Source of the DNA: Ferruginibacter sp.
Lineage (GTDB): Bacteria > Bacteroidota > Bacteroidia > Chitinophagales > Chitinophagaceae
Direction: 5' to 3'
Length of the DNA: 13,296 bases
Assembly: GCA_018057635.1 (NCBI GenBank)
Contig: JAGPDJ010000031.1
Span: 1 to 13,296 of the forward strand
A program made the translations under genes and the position numbers. The stretch's first letter is position 1. Every line of letters starts with the position of its first letter. The notes beneath the pieces are model-generated. The model made no database searches. It saw only the letters and a program-made list of their open reading frames with translations, and had not been told where the DNA came from. This document shows, one piece after another, positions 1 to 6,183 of this stretch.

Positions 1-1
1 A

Positions 2-145
2 GTTTTACAAAGTGTAATGAATAAACGTAAAATCAAATGTGCTTGTTTGGGTGATGTGTTTAATTTACCCATGAGTACCATTACCATTATTGAAGATGCG
101 TTGATGATGGGGATGAGTGGAGTAATGCTTTTAAAAATGTTGTAA
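2..145 (+). CDS. C-terminal fragment of a MauE/DoxX-like membrane protein (partial)
   Basis: An open frame enters from the left edge in frame 2 and ends at TAA 143-145, giving 47 residues. The visible part has a KCACLGDVFNLPMS segment followed by a hydrophobic stretch rich in Met, Leu and Gly that would be a last transmembrane helix. This cysteine pair followed by a helix resembles the C-terminus of MauE/DoxX-type redox-associated membrane proteins, which in Bacteroidota are often fused to an N-terminal heavy-metal-associated domain. That fusion cannot be checked here because the start lies outside the window. The stop is one base before the next ATG (TAA-a-ATG), so the two genes are probably translationally coupled. 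Being an open frame is directly seen; the family name is a memory-based similarity call of moderate confidence. Confidence 0.55.
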   Translation, partial: VLQSVMNKRKIKCACLGDVFNLPMSTITIIEDALMMGMSGVMLLKML

Positions 146-146
146 A

Positions 147-842
147 ATGATAAAAACGATTCTTGCAATTCTTCTATCGGCTGCTGCATGTATTGTAAAT
201 CCGCCTGAAGTAAAGGTTTCCGGTGCTATGAAAAATGTGATGATGAACGGGGATTTATCAGCTCATCTGGATATTGATACCTTGAACAAAACCCACCTTT
301 ATGGCCTTGGTCCCGTAGCCGGATTAAAAGGTGAAATAATGATATTGGATGGGAAAGTATTTTCAACTGCTAAAGATGAAAAGAAATTATTGAATCAGCA
401 GGACATGGTATCAAAGGCTGCATTACTTGTTTACAGCAATGTAGCAAAATGGAAAACTGTCAGTATCAAAGTTTCTGTTGACAGCTATGCCGCCCTGGAA
501 AAATTGGTAGAAACTACCGCTAAAGAAAATGGGTATGATACAGAATTAGCATTTGCTTTCAAAATAGAACTAACACCTAAAAAAATAAGCTACCATGTAA
601 TTGATTGGAAAGAAGGCACAGTGCATACAATGGAAAATCATAAACAGTTTGCTTATGAAGGTCAATCCTCTGATGCAAAAACAACCTTGCTTGGTTTCTA
701 TTCCACCCATCACCAAAGCATCTTTACCCATCATACCACTTATATGCATGTGCATTTGCTGGACGAAAAGACTAAAACAGTTGGGCATTTGGATGAGATA
801 AAAGTAAACGGTCAAATAACAATTTACCTGCCTAAAAAATGA
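147..842 (+). CDS. Exported acetolactate decarboxylase family protein, activity doubtful
   Basis: The 231-residue product starts with a short signal-like segment (residues 1-15, Lys then hydrophobic, AAAC at 12-15, possibly a weak lipobox). The body resembles alpha-acetolactate decarboxylase (PF03306), which converts acetolactate to acetoin using a zinc ion held by three histidines. Family hallmarks seen are GEIMILDGKVF at 62-72, HHQSIFTHH at 188-196, and the probable metal ligands H201, H203 (MHVH) and H214 (GHLDE). The family's TRSVP-like segment that carries a catalytic arginine appears here as KISYHVID (146-153), without arginine, so acetolactate decarboxylation is uncertain. Classical enzymes are cytoplasmic or secreted and sit in acetoin operons; this one is coupled to a MauE-like gene beside copper genes. 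It may be a metal-binding envelope protein. The family call is fairly firm, the function is not. Confidence 0.7.
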   Translation: MIKTILAILLSAAACIVNPPEVKVSGAMKNVMMNGDLSAHLDIDTLNKTHLYGLGPVAGLKGEIMILDGKVFSTAKDEKKLLNQQDMVSKAALLVYSNVAKWKTVSIKVSVDSYAALEKLVETTAKENGYDTELAFAFKIELTPKKISYHVIDWKEGTVHTMENHKQFAYEGQSSDAKTTLLGFYSTHHQSIFTHHTTYMHVHLLDEKTKTVGHLDEIKVNGQITIYLPKK

Positions 843-922
843 GTGTTTTGCAAACAATAGGGAACTTTTTATGGCGAATATTCAAAGCCCTTTTTGTAAG
901 AAAGAAAAACTGTTGTAAATAA

Positions 923-941
923 TTAAATGTCAGTTAAATGT
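923..941 (+). repeat. Direct repeat TTAAATGT x2, 11-bp period, possible operator
   Basis: TTAAATGT occurs at 923-930 and again at 934-941, so the copies are offset by 11 bp, about one helical turn, which suits a protein binding one face of DNA. The second copy runs into ATGTAAAACAT (938-948), a small imperfect dyad. It lies about 65-85 bp upstream of the HYC_CC_PP start. In AT-rich DNA an 8-bp repeat can occur by chance, so an operator role is only a suggestion. Confidence 0.25.
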
Positions 942-996
942 AAAACATCGGCAAAATTATATAAACTTGTTTCTCTGAAATAGCATTACCTTTATC

Positions 997-1003
997 AAGG
1001 AGA
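997..1003 (+). promoter_or_regulatory. Strong Shine-Dalgarno-like site before the HYC_CC_PP gene
   Basis: AAGGAGA lies four bases before ATG 1008 and is a near-perfect anti-SD match. Most other starts here have A-rich leaders without such a site, as is usual for Bacteroidota. It supports the choice of ATG 1008 as the start. Confidence 0.55.
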
Positions 1004-1007
1004 TTTT

Positions 1008-1406
1008 ATGAAAAAGTTCATCACAGCTATATTAGCAGTTTTATACATCAGCACATCTACAGGTGCAATGGTACACATGCACTACTGCATGGGTCAGTTA
1101 GCTGATTGGGGGCTTGGGCATAACAAATCCAAAACCTGCAGTAAATGTGGCATGGAGAAAAGCGATGAAAAAGACAATGGCTGCTGCAAGGATGAGCATA
1201 AATTCATAAAGAACGATACCGACCAGAAAGCTGCCGAAGCAGGCTTTCAGATGATTCAGTTGTTCGCAACAGCAATACCTGTATCATTTGTTGAAATACC
1301 TTCTGCTGATTTTCCGACTGTAACAGAGGAAAATCCTATCAGCCATGCTCCACCCCGAAGTGGTGGCGTTGCGGTGTACGTCCGCAATTGTACTTTCCTT
1401 ATTTAA
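1008..1406 (+). CDS. Small exported HYC_CC_PP family protein
   Basis: The 132-residue product has a signal peptide (residues 1-20, MKKF followed by a hydrophobic run ending STGA). It carries the three marks that name the HYC_CC_PP family: HYC at 25-27 within HMHYCMG, CC at 59-60 within NGCCKDE, and PP at 115-116 within HAPPRSGG. It also has CSKCGME at 44-50, close to the CxxCGM end of the HMBD repeats in the neighbouring protein. Clustered Cys, His and Met in an exported protein suggest copper or other soft-metal binding in the envelope. No biochemical function is established for this family to my knowledge. It opens the downstream run of copper genes. The start is well supported by AAGGAGA four bases upstream. 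The C-terminus ends in VRNCTFLI as in relatives, so the gene looks intact. Confidence 0.8.
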   Translation: MKKFITAILAVLYISTSTGAMVHMHYCMGQLADWGLGHNKSKTCSKCGMEKSDEKDNGCCKDEHKFIKNDTDQKAAEAGFQMIQLFATAIPVSFVEIPSADFPTVTEENPISHAPPRSGGVAVYVRNCTFLI

Positions 1407-1508
1407 AGATTATTTTCTTTTATGAGCCAGGCAATTTTATTGTCGGGCTATTGGCATTTCTCTTTGCCATATTCTTGTATTTCTTCACTGAACATTAAAT
1501 CAAATAAA

Positions 1509-2294
1509 ATGAAATCATTTACAATGCTGATGATGGCAGCTTTAACCATCTTGTCTGTTTCTGTTTTTGCACAAGACAGTACAAAGCACAAAATGAAAGT
1601 TCCCAAACAAAAAACAGAAAAAGCTAAATACAGTTGCCCGATGCACCCCATTGAGGTGAGTGATAAGGCTGGTAAATGCTCTCAATGCGGAATGGACCTG
1701 ACTCTTTCTCCTAAAGAAAAGATGAAGATGGAGGTAATGAAAACCTATACTTGCCCTATGCATCCGGAAACTGTAAGCGACAAGCCCGGTAAGTGTCCCC
1801 AATGTGGTACTATAATGAACAGTTCTCCAAAGGAAAAAATGAAAATGGAGGTAATGAAAATCTACACCTGTCCCATGCACCCTGATGAAAACAGCAACAA
1901 ATCCGGCAAGTGTTCTAAATGCGGGATGGAACTGAAAGAAAAGGGAAAAACAACTCAATCTTATACTTGCCCGATGCACCCGGAAGTTACCAGCGATAAG
2001 CCGGGCAAATGCTCCAAATGCGGAATGAATTTAAATCTTTCCCCCAAAGAAAAAATGAAAATGGAAGTGATGAAAACATTCACATGCCCTATGCATCCTG
2101 AAGTAACAAGCGATAAACCTGGCAAGTGTACAAAATGTGGGATGTCCCTGAAAGAAAAAGAGCAACAGGCAATTGCTTACTCCTGCCCTATGAAATGTGA
2201 AGGTGATAAAACCTATGATAAGCCCGGTAAATGCCCCAAATGCGGAATGGATTTAAAGGAAAAGAAAGATGACCATTCTAACCATCAACATTAA
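1509..2294 (+). CDS. Exported protein of six tandem heavy-metal-binding domains
   Basis: The 261-residue protein starts at ATG 1509 with a signal peptide (residues 1-21, ending SVFAQ). An upstream in-frame ATG at 1422 would bury this signal behind 29 extra residues and is rejected. The mature protein is almost entirely six HMBD units (PF19335-like: CPMHP, KPGKC, CxxCGM) at about 41-64, 80-103, 119-142, 152-175, 191-214 and 224-249. Linkers are Lys/Met-rich; SPKEKMKMEVMK occurs three times (67-78, 106-117, 178-189). Unit 2 ends CGTIM rather than CGM, and unit 6 begins CPMKCEGDKTYDKPG, a variant with an extra Cys. The tail is DDHSNHQH. No enzyme or membrane domain is present, so a periplasmic copper sponge or carrier feeding the pump is the likely role (inference). 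HMBDs usually occur singly or in pairs on CusB or P-type ATPases. Confidence 0.85.
   Translation: MKSFTMLMMAALTILSVSVFAQDSTKHKMKVPKQKTEKAKYSCPMHPIEVSDKAGKCSQCGMDLTLSPKEKMKMEVMKTYTCPMHPETVSDKPGKCPQCGTIMNSSPKEKMKMEVMKIYTCPMHPDENSNKSGKCSKCGMELKEKGKTTQSYTCPMHPEVTSDKPGKCSKCGMNLNLSPKEKMKMEVMKTFTCPMHPEVTSDKPGKCTKCGMSLKEKEQQAIAYSCPMKCEGDKTYDKPGKCPKCGMDLKEKKDDHSNHQH
1629..2255 (+). repeat. Six-unit coding tandem repeat (HMBD array)
   Basis: The repeat units lie at 1629-1700, 1746-1817, 1863-1934, 1962-2033, 2079-2150 and 2178-2255. Start-to-start spacing is 117, 117, 99, 117 and 99 bp. The 18-bp difference reflects two linker types: the long SPKEKMKMEVMK type after units 1, 2 and 4, and a shorter KEK type after units 3 and 5. 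The alternating linkers suggest segmental duplication of a one- or two-unit block. Units differ at many third positions, so the array is not a very recent slippage product. Confidence 0.85.
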
Positions 2295-2316
2295 TCACAA
2301 ATAAAATCAAGCAAAT

Positions 2317-2949
2317 ATGAAAAGGATATTCTTTAGTGTAGTAGCTATCAGTACCATCTTGTTTACTGCCTGTAACAGTGGCGGAAGCAAGAATGAACAT
2401 GAAGGCCATGATATGAACAACAAGAACAAAGACACCACCCAACATGCAGTCACCCCAGATGATAAAGAAGTGAAAGCTGTTACTGTTGCTTATACCAATG
2501 TGGATGCAAAAGCAACCGCTTCCATTAAGGAAATAGTTGACCATTATCTGCATATAAAAAATGCACTGACTAATGATAATGGCAGCGAAGCCGCCAGTGG
2601 CGCTAAAGCAATGGAAAATGCAATCAGCAAACTTGATAAATCATTGTTGACTGCTGAACAAAAAGCAGCGTATGATAAAAATGAAGAAGAAATGAAAGAA
2701 CATGCAGAACACATTGCAAAGAATGGTGACAAAATAGAGCATCAGCGTTCCCACTTTGTGATGATGAGTGAAGTGGTGTATGATTTGGTAAAGAATTTTG
2801 GCGCAGGCCGTCCGCTGTATCATGACCATTGCCCGATGGCAAGAAATAACCAGGGAGCCATGTGGATTAGTGAAATGAAAGAAGTAAAGAATCCTTACTT
2901 CGGTGCAAAAATGCTTACCTGCGGTACTATTGAAGAAGTGATTAAGTAA
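2317..2949 (+). CDS. DUF3347 lipoprotein, copper-envelope partner
   Basis: The 210-residue product has a lipoprotein signal (MKRIFF..., lipobox LFTAC with Cys19). A short His-rich segment (HEGHD, 27-31) follows the lipid anchor. From about 65 to 205 it matches DUF3347 (PF11827): VDHYLHIKNAL at 74-84, EHAEHIAKNGDKIEHQRSHF at 128-147, YHDHCPMA at 168-175, and NPYFGAKMLTCG at 192-203. The conserved His/Cys/Met in HDHCPMA and MLTCG are plausible metal ligands. DUF3347 is often fused to CusB-type adaptors or encoded beside them; here it is a separate lipoprotein just upstream of cusA. A role in passing or sensing copper near the pump is inferred; no activity is known. Its start lies 22 bp after the HMBD array gene and its stop 16 bp before cusA. 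Confidence 0.8.
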   Translation: MKRIFFSVVAISTILFTACNSGGSKNEHEGHDMNNKNKDTTQHAVTPDDKEVKAVTVAYTNVDAKATASIKEIVDHYLHIKNALTNDNGSEAASGAKAMENAISKLDKSLLTAEQKAAYDKNEEEMKEHAEHIAKNGDKIEHQRSHFVMMSEVVYDLVKNFGAGRPLYHDHCPMARNNQGAMWISEMKEVKNPYFGAKMLTCGTIEEVIK

Positions 2950-2965
2950 TAATTAAAACATCAGC

Positions 2966-4255
2966 ATGGTTCGCAAATTAATTGAACTGGCTTTACGCAA
3001 CAGGTTTATTGTCTTGCTCATCGCAGGCGGCATGTTTGCGTATGGCATCTACTCCATTAAGAAAAACCCAATTGATGCCATTCCTGATTTGAGTGAGAAC
3101 CAGGTGATTGTTTTTACAGAATGGATGGGTCGCAGTCCACAGGTGATAGAAGACCAGGTTACTTATCCATTGGTGAGCAATCTGCAGGGGATTCCGAAGA
3201 TTAAAAATATCCGTGGCTCATCCATGTTCGGGATGAGTTTTGTATATGTGATTTTTGAAGATAATGTTGACATCTACTGGGCAAGAACAAGGGTATTGGA
3301 ACGATTGAATTTTGCTCAACGATTATTGCCCCAGGGAGTAACACCTTCACTTGGCCCTGATGGAACAGGTGTTGGTCATATTTACTGGTATCACCTTGAT
3401 GCACCAAAAATGGATTTGGGAGAGCAAAGGGCTTTACAGGATTGGTATATAAAATTTGCCTTGCAAACCGTAAAGGGAGTAGCTGAAGTAGCTTCCTTTG
3501 GTGGTTTTGAAAAACAGTACCAGTTAGTAGTTGACCCGATAAAATTGCAGTATTACAATATCTCCCTGATGGATGTGATGAATAAAGTAAAAGCCAATAA
3601 TAATGATGTAGGGGGTAGAAAGTTTGAAATGGCAGATATGGCTTATATCATCCGGGGCTTAGGGTATATCAAAAGCAAGGAAGATGTAGAGAATATTGCA
3701 TTGAGCAATTACAATGGCATTCCTGTAAGAGTAAAAGATATTGGCTCAGTGCAAATGGGTGGCGATTTACGCCTCGGCATATTTGATATGGATGGTAAAG
3801 GCGAAGTAGTAGGCGGCATTGTAGTAATGCGGTACAATGAAAATGCCAATAAAGTAATAGAAGCCATTAAGGAAAAAATGAAAGAAGTGGAAAAAGGTTT
3901 GCCCGATGGGGTAACTTTTAAAACATCCTACGACAGAAGTACTTTGATACAGGAAGCCATTGCATCAGTAAAAGGTACATTAATAGAAGAAATGATTGCT
4001 GTATCGCTTGTCGTACTCATTTTCTTATTTCACTGGCGAAGTGCCGTTATCATTTTAATTCAATTACCCATTTCCGTAGCGGCTGGTTTTATATTCCTTG
4101 AAATGTTTGGCATCTCTTCCAACATTATGTCATTGACAGGTATTGCCCTGGCAATTGGTGTGGTTGTAGATGATGGAATTGTAATGGTGGAAAATGCTTA
4201 CCGGCATATCAGTGAAGCCCAAACAGAAAAATCAAAGACAACTAATAAAACATAA
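2966..4255 (+). CDS. cusA: CusA-type RND copper pump, N-terminal part (split gene)
   Basis: These 429 residues form the N-terminal part of a heavy-metal efflux RND permease, an inner-membrane proton antiporter that exports metal through an adaptor and outer-membrane channel. Transmembrane helix 1 is at about 12-28. The HME-RND motif around PDLSENQVIVFTEWMG (40-55) and the first porter domain follow, then helices at about 341-357, 361-381 and 386-410. Helix 4 carries VVVDDGIVMVEN with D402, D403 and E409, the proton-relay acidic residues expected in this family. The frame stops at TAA 4253-4255, in the cytoplasmic loop after helix 4, about 40% of the way through a normal pump of roughly 1040 residues. 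The remainder continues in another frame two bases later. Alone this fragment lacks the second half and probably cannot pump. It may function as a two-chain pump, or the break may be a frameshift. Confidence 0.9.
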   Translation: MVRKLIELALRNRFIVLLIAGGMFAYGIYSIKKNPIDAIPDLSENQVIVFTEWMGRSPQVIEDQVTYPLVSNLQGIPKIKNIRGSSMFGMSFVYVIFEDNVDIYWARTRVLERLNFAQRLLPQGVTPSLGPDGTGVGHIYWYHLDAPKMDLGEQRALQDWYIKFALQTVKGVAEVASFGGFEKQYQLVVDPIKLQYYNISLMDVMNKVKANNNDVGGRKFEMADMAYIIRGLGYIKSKEDVENIALSNYNGIPVRVKDIGSVQMGGDLRLGIFDMDGKGEVVGGIVVMRYNENANKVIEAIKEKMKEVEKGLPDGVTFKTSYDRSTLIQEAIASVKGTLIEEMIAVSLVVLIFLFHWRSAVIILIQLPISVAAGFIFLEMFGISSNIMSLTGIALAIGVVVDDGIVMVENAYRHISEAQTEKSKTTNKT

Positions 4256-4260
4256 ACATG
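4244..4260 (+). other. Frame break inside cusA: A4 run, TAA, then ATG
   Basis: At 4247-4250 there is a run of four A, then C, then A plus the stop TAA (4253-4255), two bases (AC), and ATG 4258. The two halves are in different frames. Adding one A to the run reads AAA AAC ATA AAC ATG, joining them through Asn-Ile-Asn into 1072 residues with no stop. There is no SD-like site before ATG 4258. The layout fits either a one-base deletion (biological or sequencing), slippage on the A run, or re-initiation from the adjacent stop. Confidence 0.7.
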
Positions 4261-6183
4261 GCAAAGTGGTTTAAACGAAATACAGACCCGTTGACATCTG
4301 AGGAAAAGATGGACATCATTGAAAAGTCTTCTAAACAGGTGGGGCCAGGTGTTTTCTATTCCACCATCATTGTAGTGGCTTCTTTCCTTCCGGTGTTTTT
4401 GTTAACTGGTATGGAAGGAAAACTTTTTCATCCGCTTGCATGGACAAAAACATTTATACTGTTGATAGATGCTTTCTTAGCAATTACATTGACTCCTGTA
4501 CTGATTTCATTTTTTCTAAAAGGAAGACTGAAGCCTGAAAGTGCTAACCCGATTACCAGAACATTAGAAAGAATTTATACACCCATTCTTAAATGGTGTT
4601 TGAAATGGCGCAAAACAACTATCGGTATCAACCTTACTGCATTAGCTGTTGGTATAATTATGATGACCCGCCTGGGTTCTGAATTTATGCCACCGCTGGA
4701 CGAAGGTTCATTACTTTTTATGCCAGTTACTTTACCGGACGTATCCAATTCAGAAGCAAAAAGATTATTACAAGTGCAGGACAAGCTAATCCGTACTGTT
4801 CCCGAAGTTTATCATGTGCTGGGGAAAGCAGGCAGGGCAAATACGGCTACGGATAATTCGCCTATCAGCATGATTGAAACCATCATACTACTGAAGCCCA
4901 AAAGTGAATGGCGTAAAGGAATGACCAAAGATGGCATCATCAATGAACTGAATGCAAAAATGCAGATACCGGGTGTTACCAACGGATGGACACAACCTAT
5001 TATCAACCGTATTAATATGCTTTCTACCGGTATCCGGACTGATGTAGGGTTAAAAGTATATGGACAAAACATTGATAGTATTTATGCTTTTGCACAAACT
5101 ATCAAAAAACAACTGGAAGGAATTGATGGTATAAAAGATTTGTATGTAGAACCTATCACGGGGGGTAAATACATAGACATTGCAATAAAAAGAGAGGAAA
5201 TAGGCAGGTATGGTTTAAGTGTGGATGATGTTAACCTTGTCATTGAAAGTGCATTGGGTGGCATGAAACTTTCTACTACGATAGAAGGCCGTCAGCGTTT
5301 TTCTGTAAATGCCAGATATGGGCAGGATTTCCGTAACAACCTTGAATCGCTAAAAAGATTGCAGGTGCAAACGATGAACTTCGGTCCCATTCCCCTGGAA
5401 GCGGTGGCTGATATAAAATTGAGTGATGGCCCCCCGATGATTAATTCTGAAAACGCAATGCTGCGGGGAACGGTATTATTTAATGTACGGGAAAGAGATT
5501 TAGGCAGTACAGTAAAAGAAGCACAGCAAAAACTAAACAAGATGATAACCAAATTGCCCAAAGGCTATTTCTTAGAGTGGAGCGGACAATGGGAAAACCA
5601 GATAAGGGCAAACAGGACATTAAAGACCATAATGCCAATTGTTCTCATCATCATTTTTATGGTGCTGTATTTTACTTATCATTCTTTTAAAGAGGCAGCG
5701 GTAACCATGCTTACTGTTCCCTTTGCATTGATTGGAGGTGTGTTCATGGTTTATTTTTATGGTATCAATTTATCAGTAGCTGTTGCAGTTGGTTTCATCG
5801 CCTTATTTGGAATGGCAATAGAAACAGCCATGCTGATGACCATTTATTTGAATGAGGCTATGCAGAACATGGTAGCAAAACATGGTAACTCCAAAGCAAC
5901 ACTAACACCAGCCGTCATCAGGGAATTTGTAATTGAAGGTGCGGCTAAAAGGTTGAGACCAAAATTAATGACGGTATCTGTTGGTCTTTTTGGTTTGATA
6001 CCTATTCTGTGGGCAACCGGTGTTGGCAGCGATATCATGCGGCCTATTACCATTCCATTGATTGGCGGTACTATCACTTCAACTATTTATGTATTACTTA
6101 TCACACCAGTAATATTTGAAATGATAAAGGAAAGAGAATTAAAACGTAAAGGCAAAATTGAATTGATAGATGTTAAAGAATAA
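4258..6183 (+). CDS. cusA: CusA-type RND copper pump, C-terminal part (split gene)
   Basis: The 641 residues complete the pump from the loop before helix 5 to the C-terminus: helices 5 and 6 (about 31-50 and 64-87), helix 7 (about 119-136), the second porter domain (about 140-470), and the final helix cluster (about 460-630). Three methionines align with the Cu(I)/Ag(I) triad of E. coli CusA (M573, M623, M672): M155 in LLFMP, M205 in PISMIET and M254 in RINMLSTG. The spacings of 50 and 49 residues are identical, which favours monovalent copper or silver as substrate. The chain starts with MAKWFKRNTDPLTSEEKMD, a charged, poorly conserved loop longer than in relatives. Whether ATG 4258 is truly used depends on how the frame break is resolved. 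Its 3' end overlaps the next gene by 14 bp. Confidence 0.9.
   Translation: MAKWFKRNTDPLTSEEKMDIIEKSSKQVGPGVFYSTIIVVASFLPVFLLTGMEGKLFHPLAWTKTFILLIDAFLAITLTPVLISFFLKGRLKPESANPITRTLERIYTPILKWCLKWRKTTIGINLTALAVGIIMMTRLGSEFMPPLDEGSLLFMPVTLPDVSNSEAKRLLQVQDKLIRTVPEVYHVLGKAGRANTATDNSPISMIETIILLKPKSEWRKGMTKDGIINELNAKMQIPGVTNGWTQPIINRINMLSTGIRTDVGLKVYGQNIDSIYAFAQTIKKQLEGIDGIKDLYVEPITGGKYIDIAIKREEIGRYGLSVDDVNLVIESALGGMKLSTTIEGRQRFSVNARYGQDFRNNLESLKRLQVQTMNFGPIPLEAVADIKLSDGPPMINSENAMLRGTVLFNVRERDLGSTVKEAQQKLNKMITKLPKGYFLEWSGQWENQIRANRTLKTIMPIVLIIIFMVLYFTYHSFKEAAVTMLTVPFALIGGVFMVYFYGINLSVAVAVGFIALFGMAIETAMLMTIYLNEAMQNMVAKHGNSKATLTPAVIREFVIEGAAKRLRPKLMTVSVGLFGLIPILWATGVGSDIMRPITIPLIGGTITSTIYVLLITPVIFEMIKERELKRKGKIELIDVKE

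Larger units (their letters stand above)
843..1007. other. 165-bp intergenic region, probable promoter for the copper operon
   Basis: This is the largest gap between genes in the window. It contains no convincing ORF; the longest ATG frame, at 871, gives only about 15 codons. It is strongly AT-rich, with a direct repeat (923-941) and an A/T-rich stretch near 957-969. The string TATAAACTTG at 960-969 is only a partial match to the Bacteroidota -7 element TAnnTTTG, with no clear -33 partner, so no promoter is assigned precisely. I found no strong hairpin with a T-run that would count as a terminator for the upstream pair. Its role as promoter region is inferred from its position before a long co-directional gene run. 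Confidence 0.35.

Noticed and set aside
570..857. 95-codon antisense frame over the end of the acetolactate decarboxylase-like gene
   Set aside because: It is a shadow of conserved family motifs on the + strand, with a composition unlike a real protein.
987..994. TACCTTTA as a Bacteroidota -7 promoter element
   Set aside because: It lies almost on top of the Shine-Dalgarno site, leaving no room for a normal leader.
1448..1480. Weak inverted repeat TGGCA...TGCCA as a terminator
   Set aside because: The arms are only 5 bp and are not followed by a clean T run; co-directional genes continue closely downstream.
1422..1508. N-terminal extension of the HMBD array protein from ATG 1422
   Set aside because: It would place 29 residues before a clear signal peptide that begins at ATG 1509; the 1509 start follows a typical A-rich leader.
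1542..1979. 145-codon antisense frame across the HMBD array
   Set aside because: It mirrors the repeated coding sequence on the opposite strand and shows no signal or domain of its own.
1629..2255. CRISPR-like or satellite array
   Set aside because: The repeats stay in one reading frame, encode HMBDs, differ at third positions and have no unique spacers.
2966..6183. Zn/Co/Cd (CzcA-type) specificity for the pump
   Set aside because: The three CusA copper-binding methionines are conserved with exact 50 and 49 residue spacing, and the neighbours are copper-type genes.
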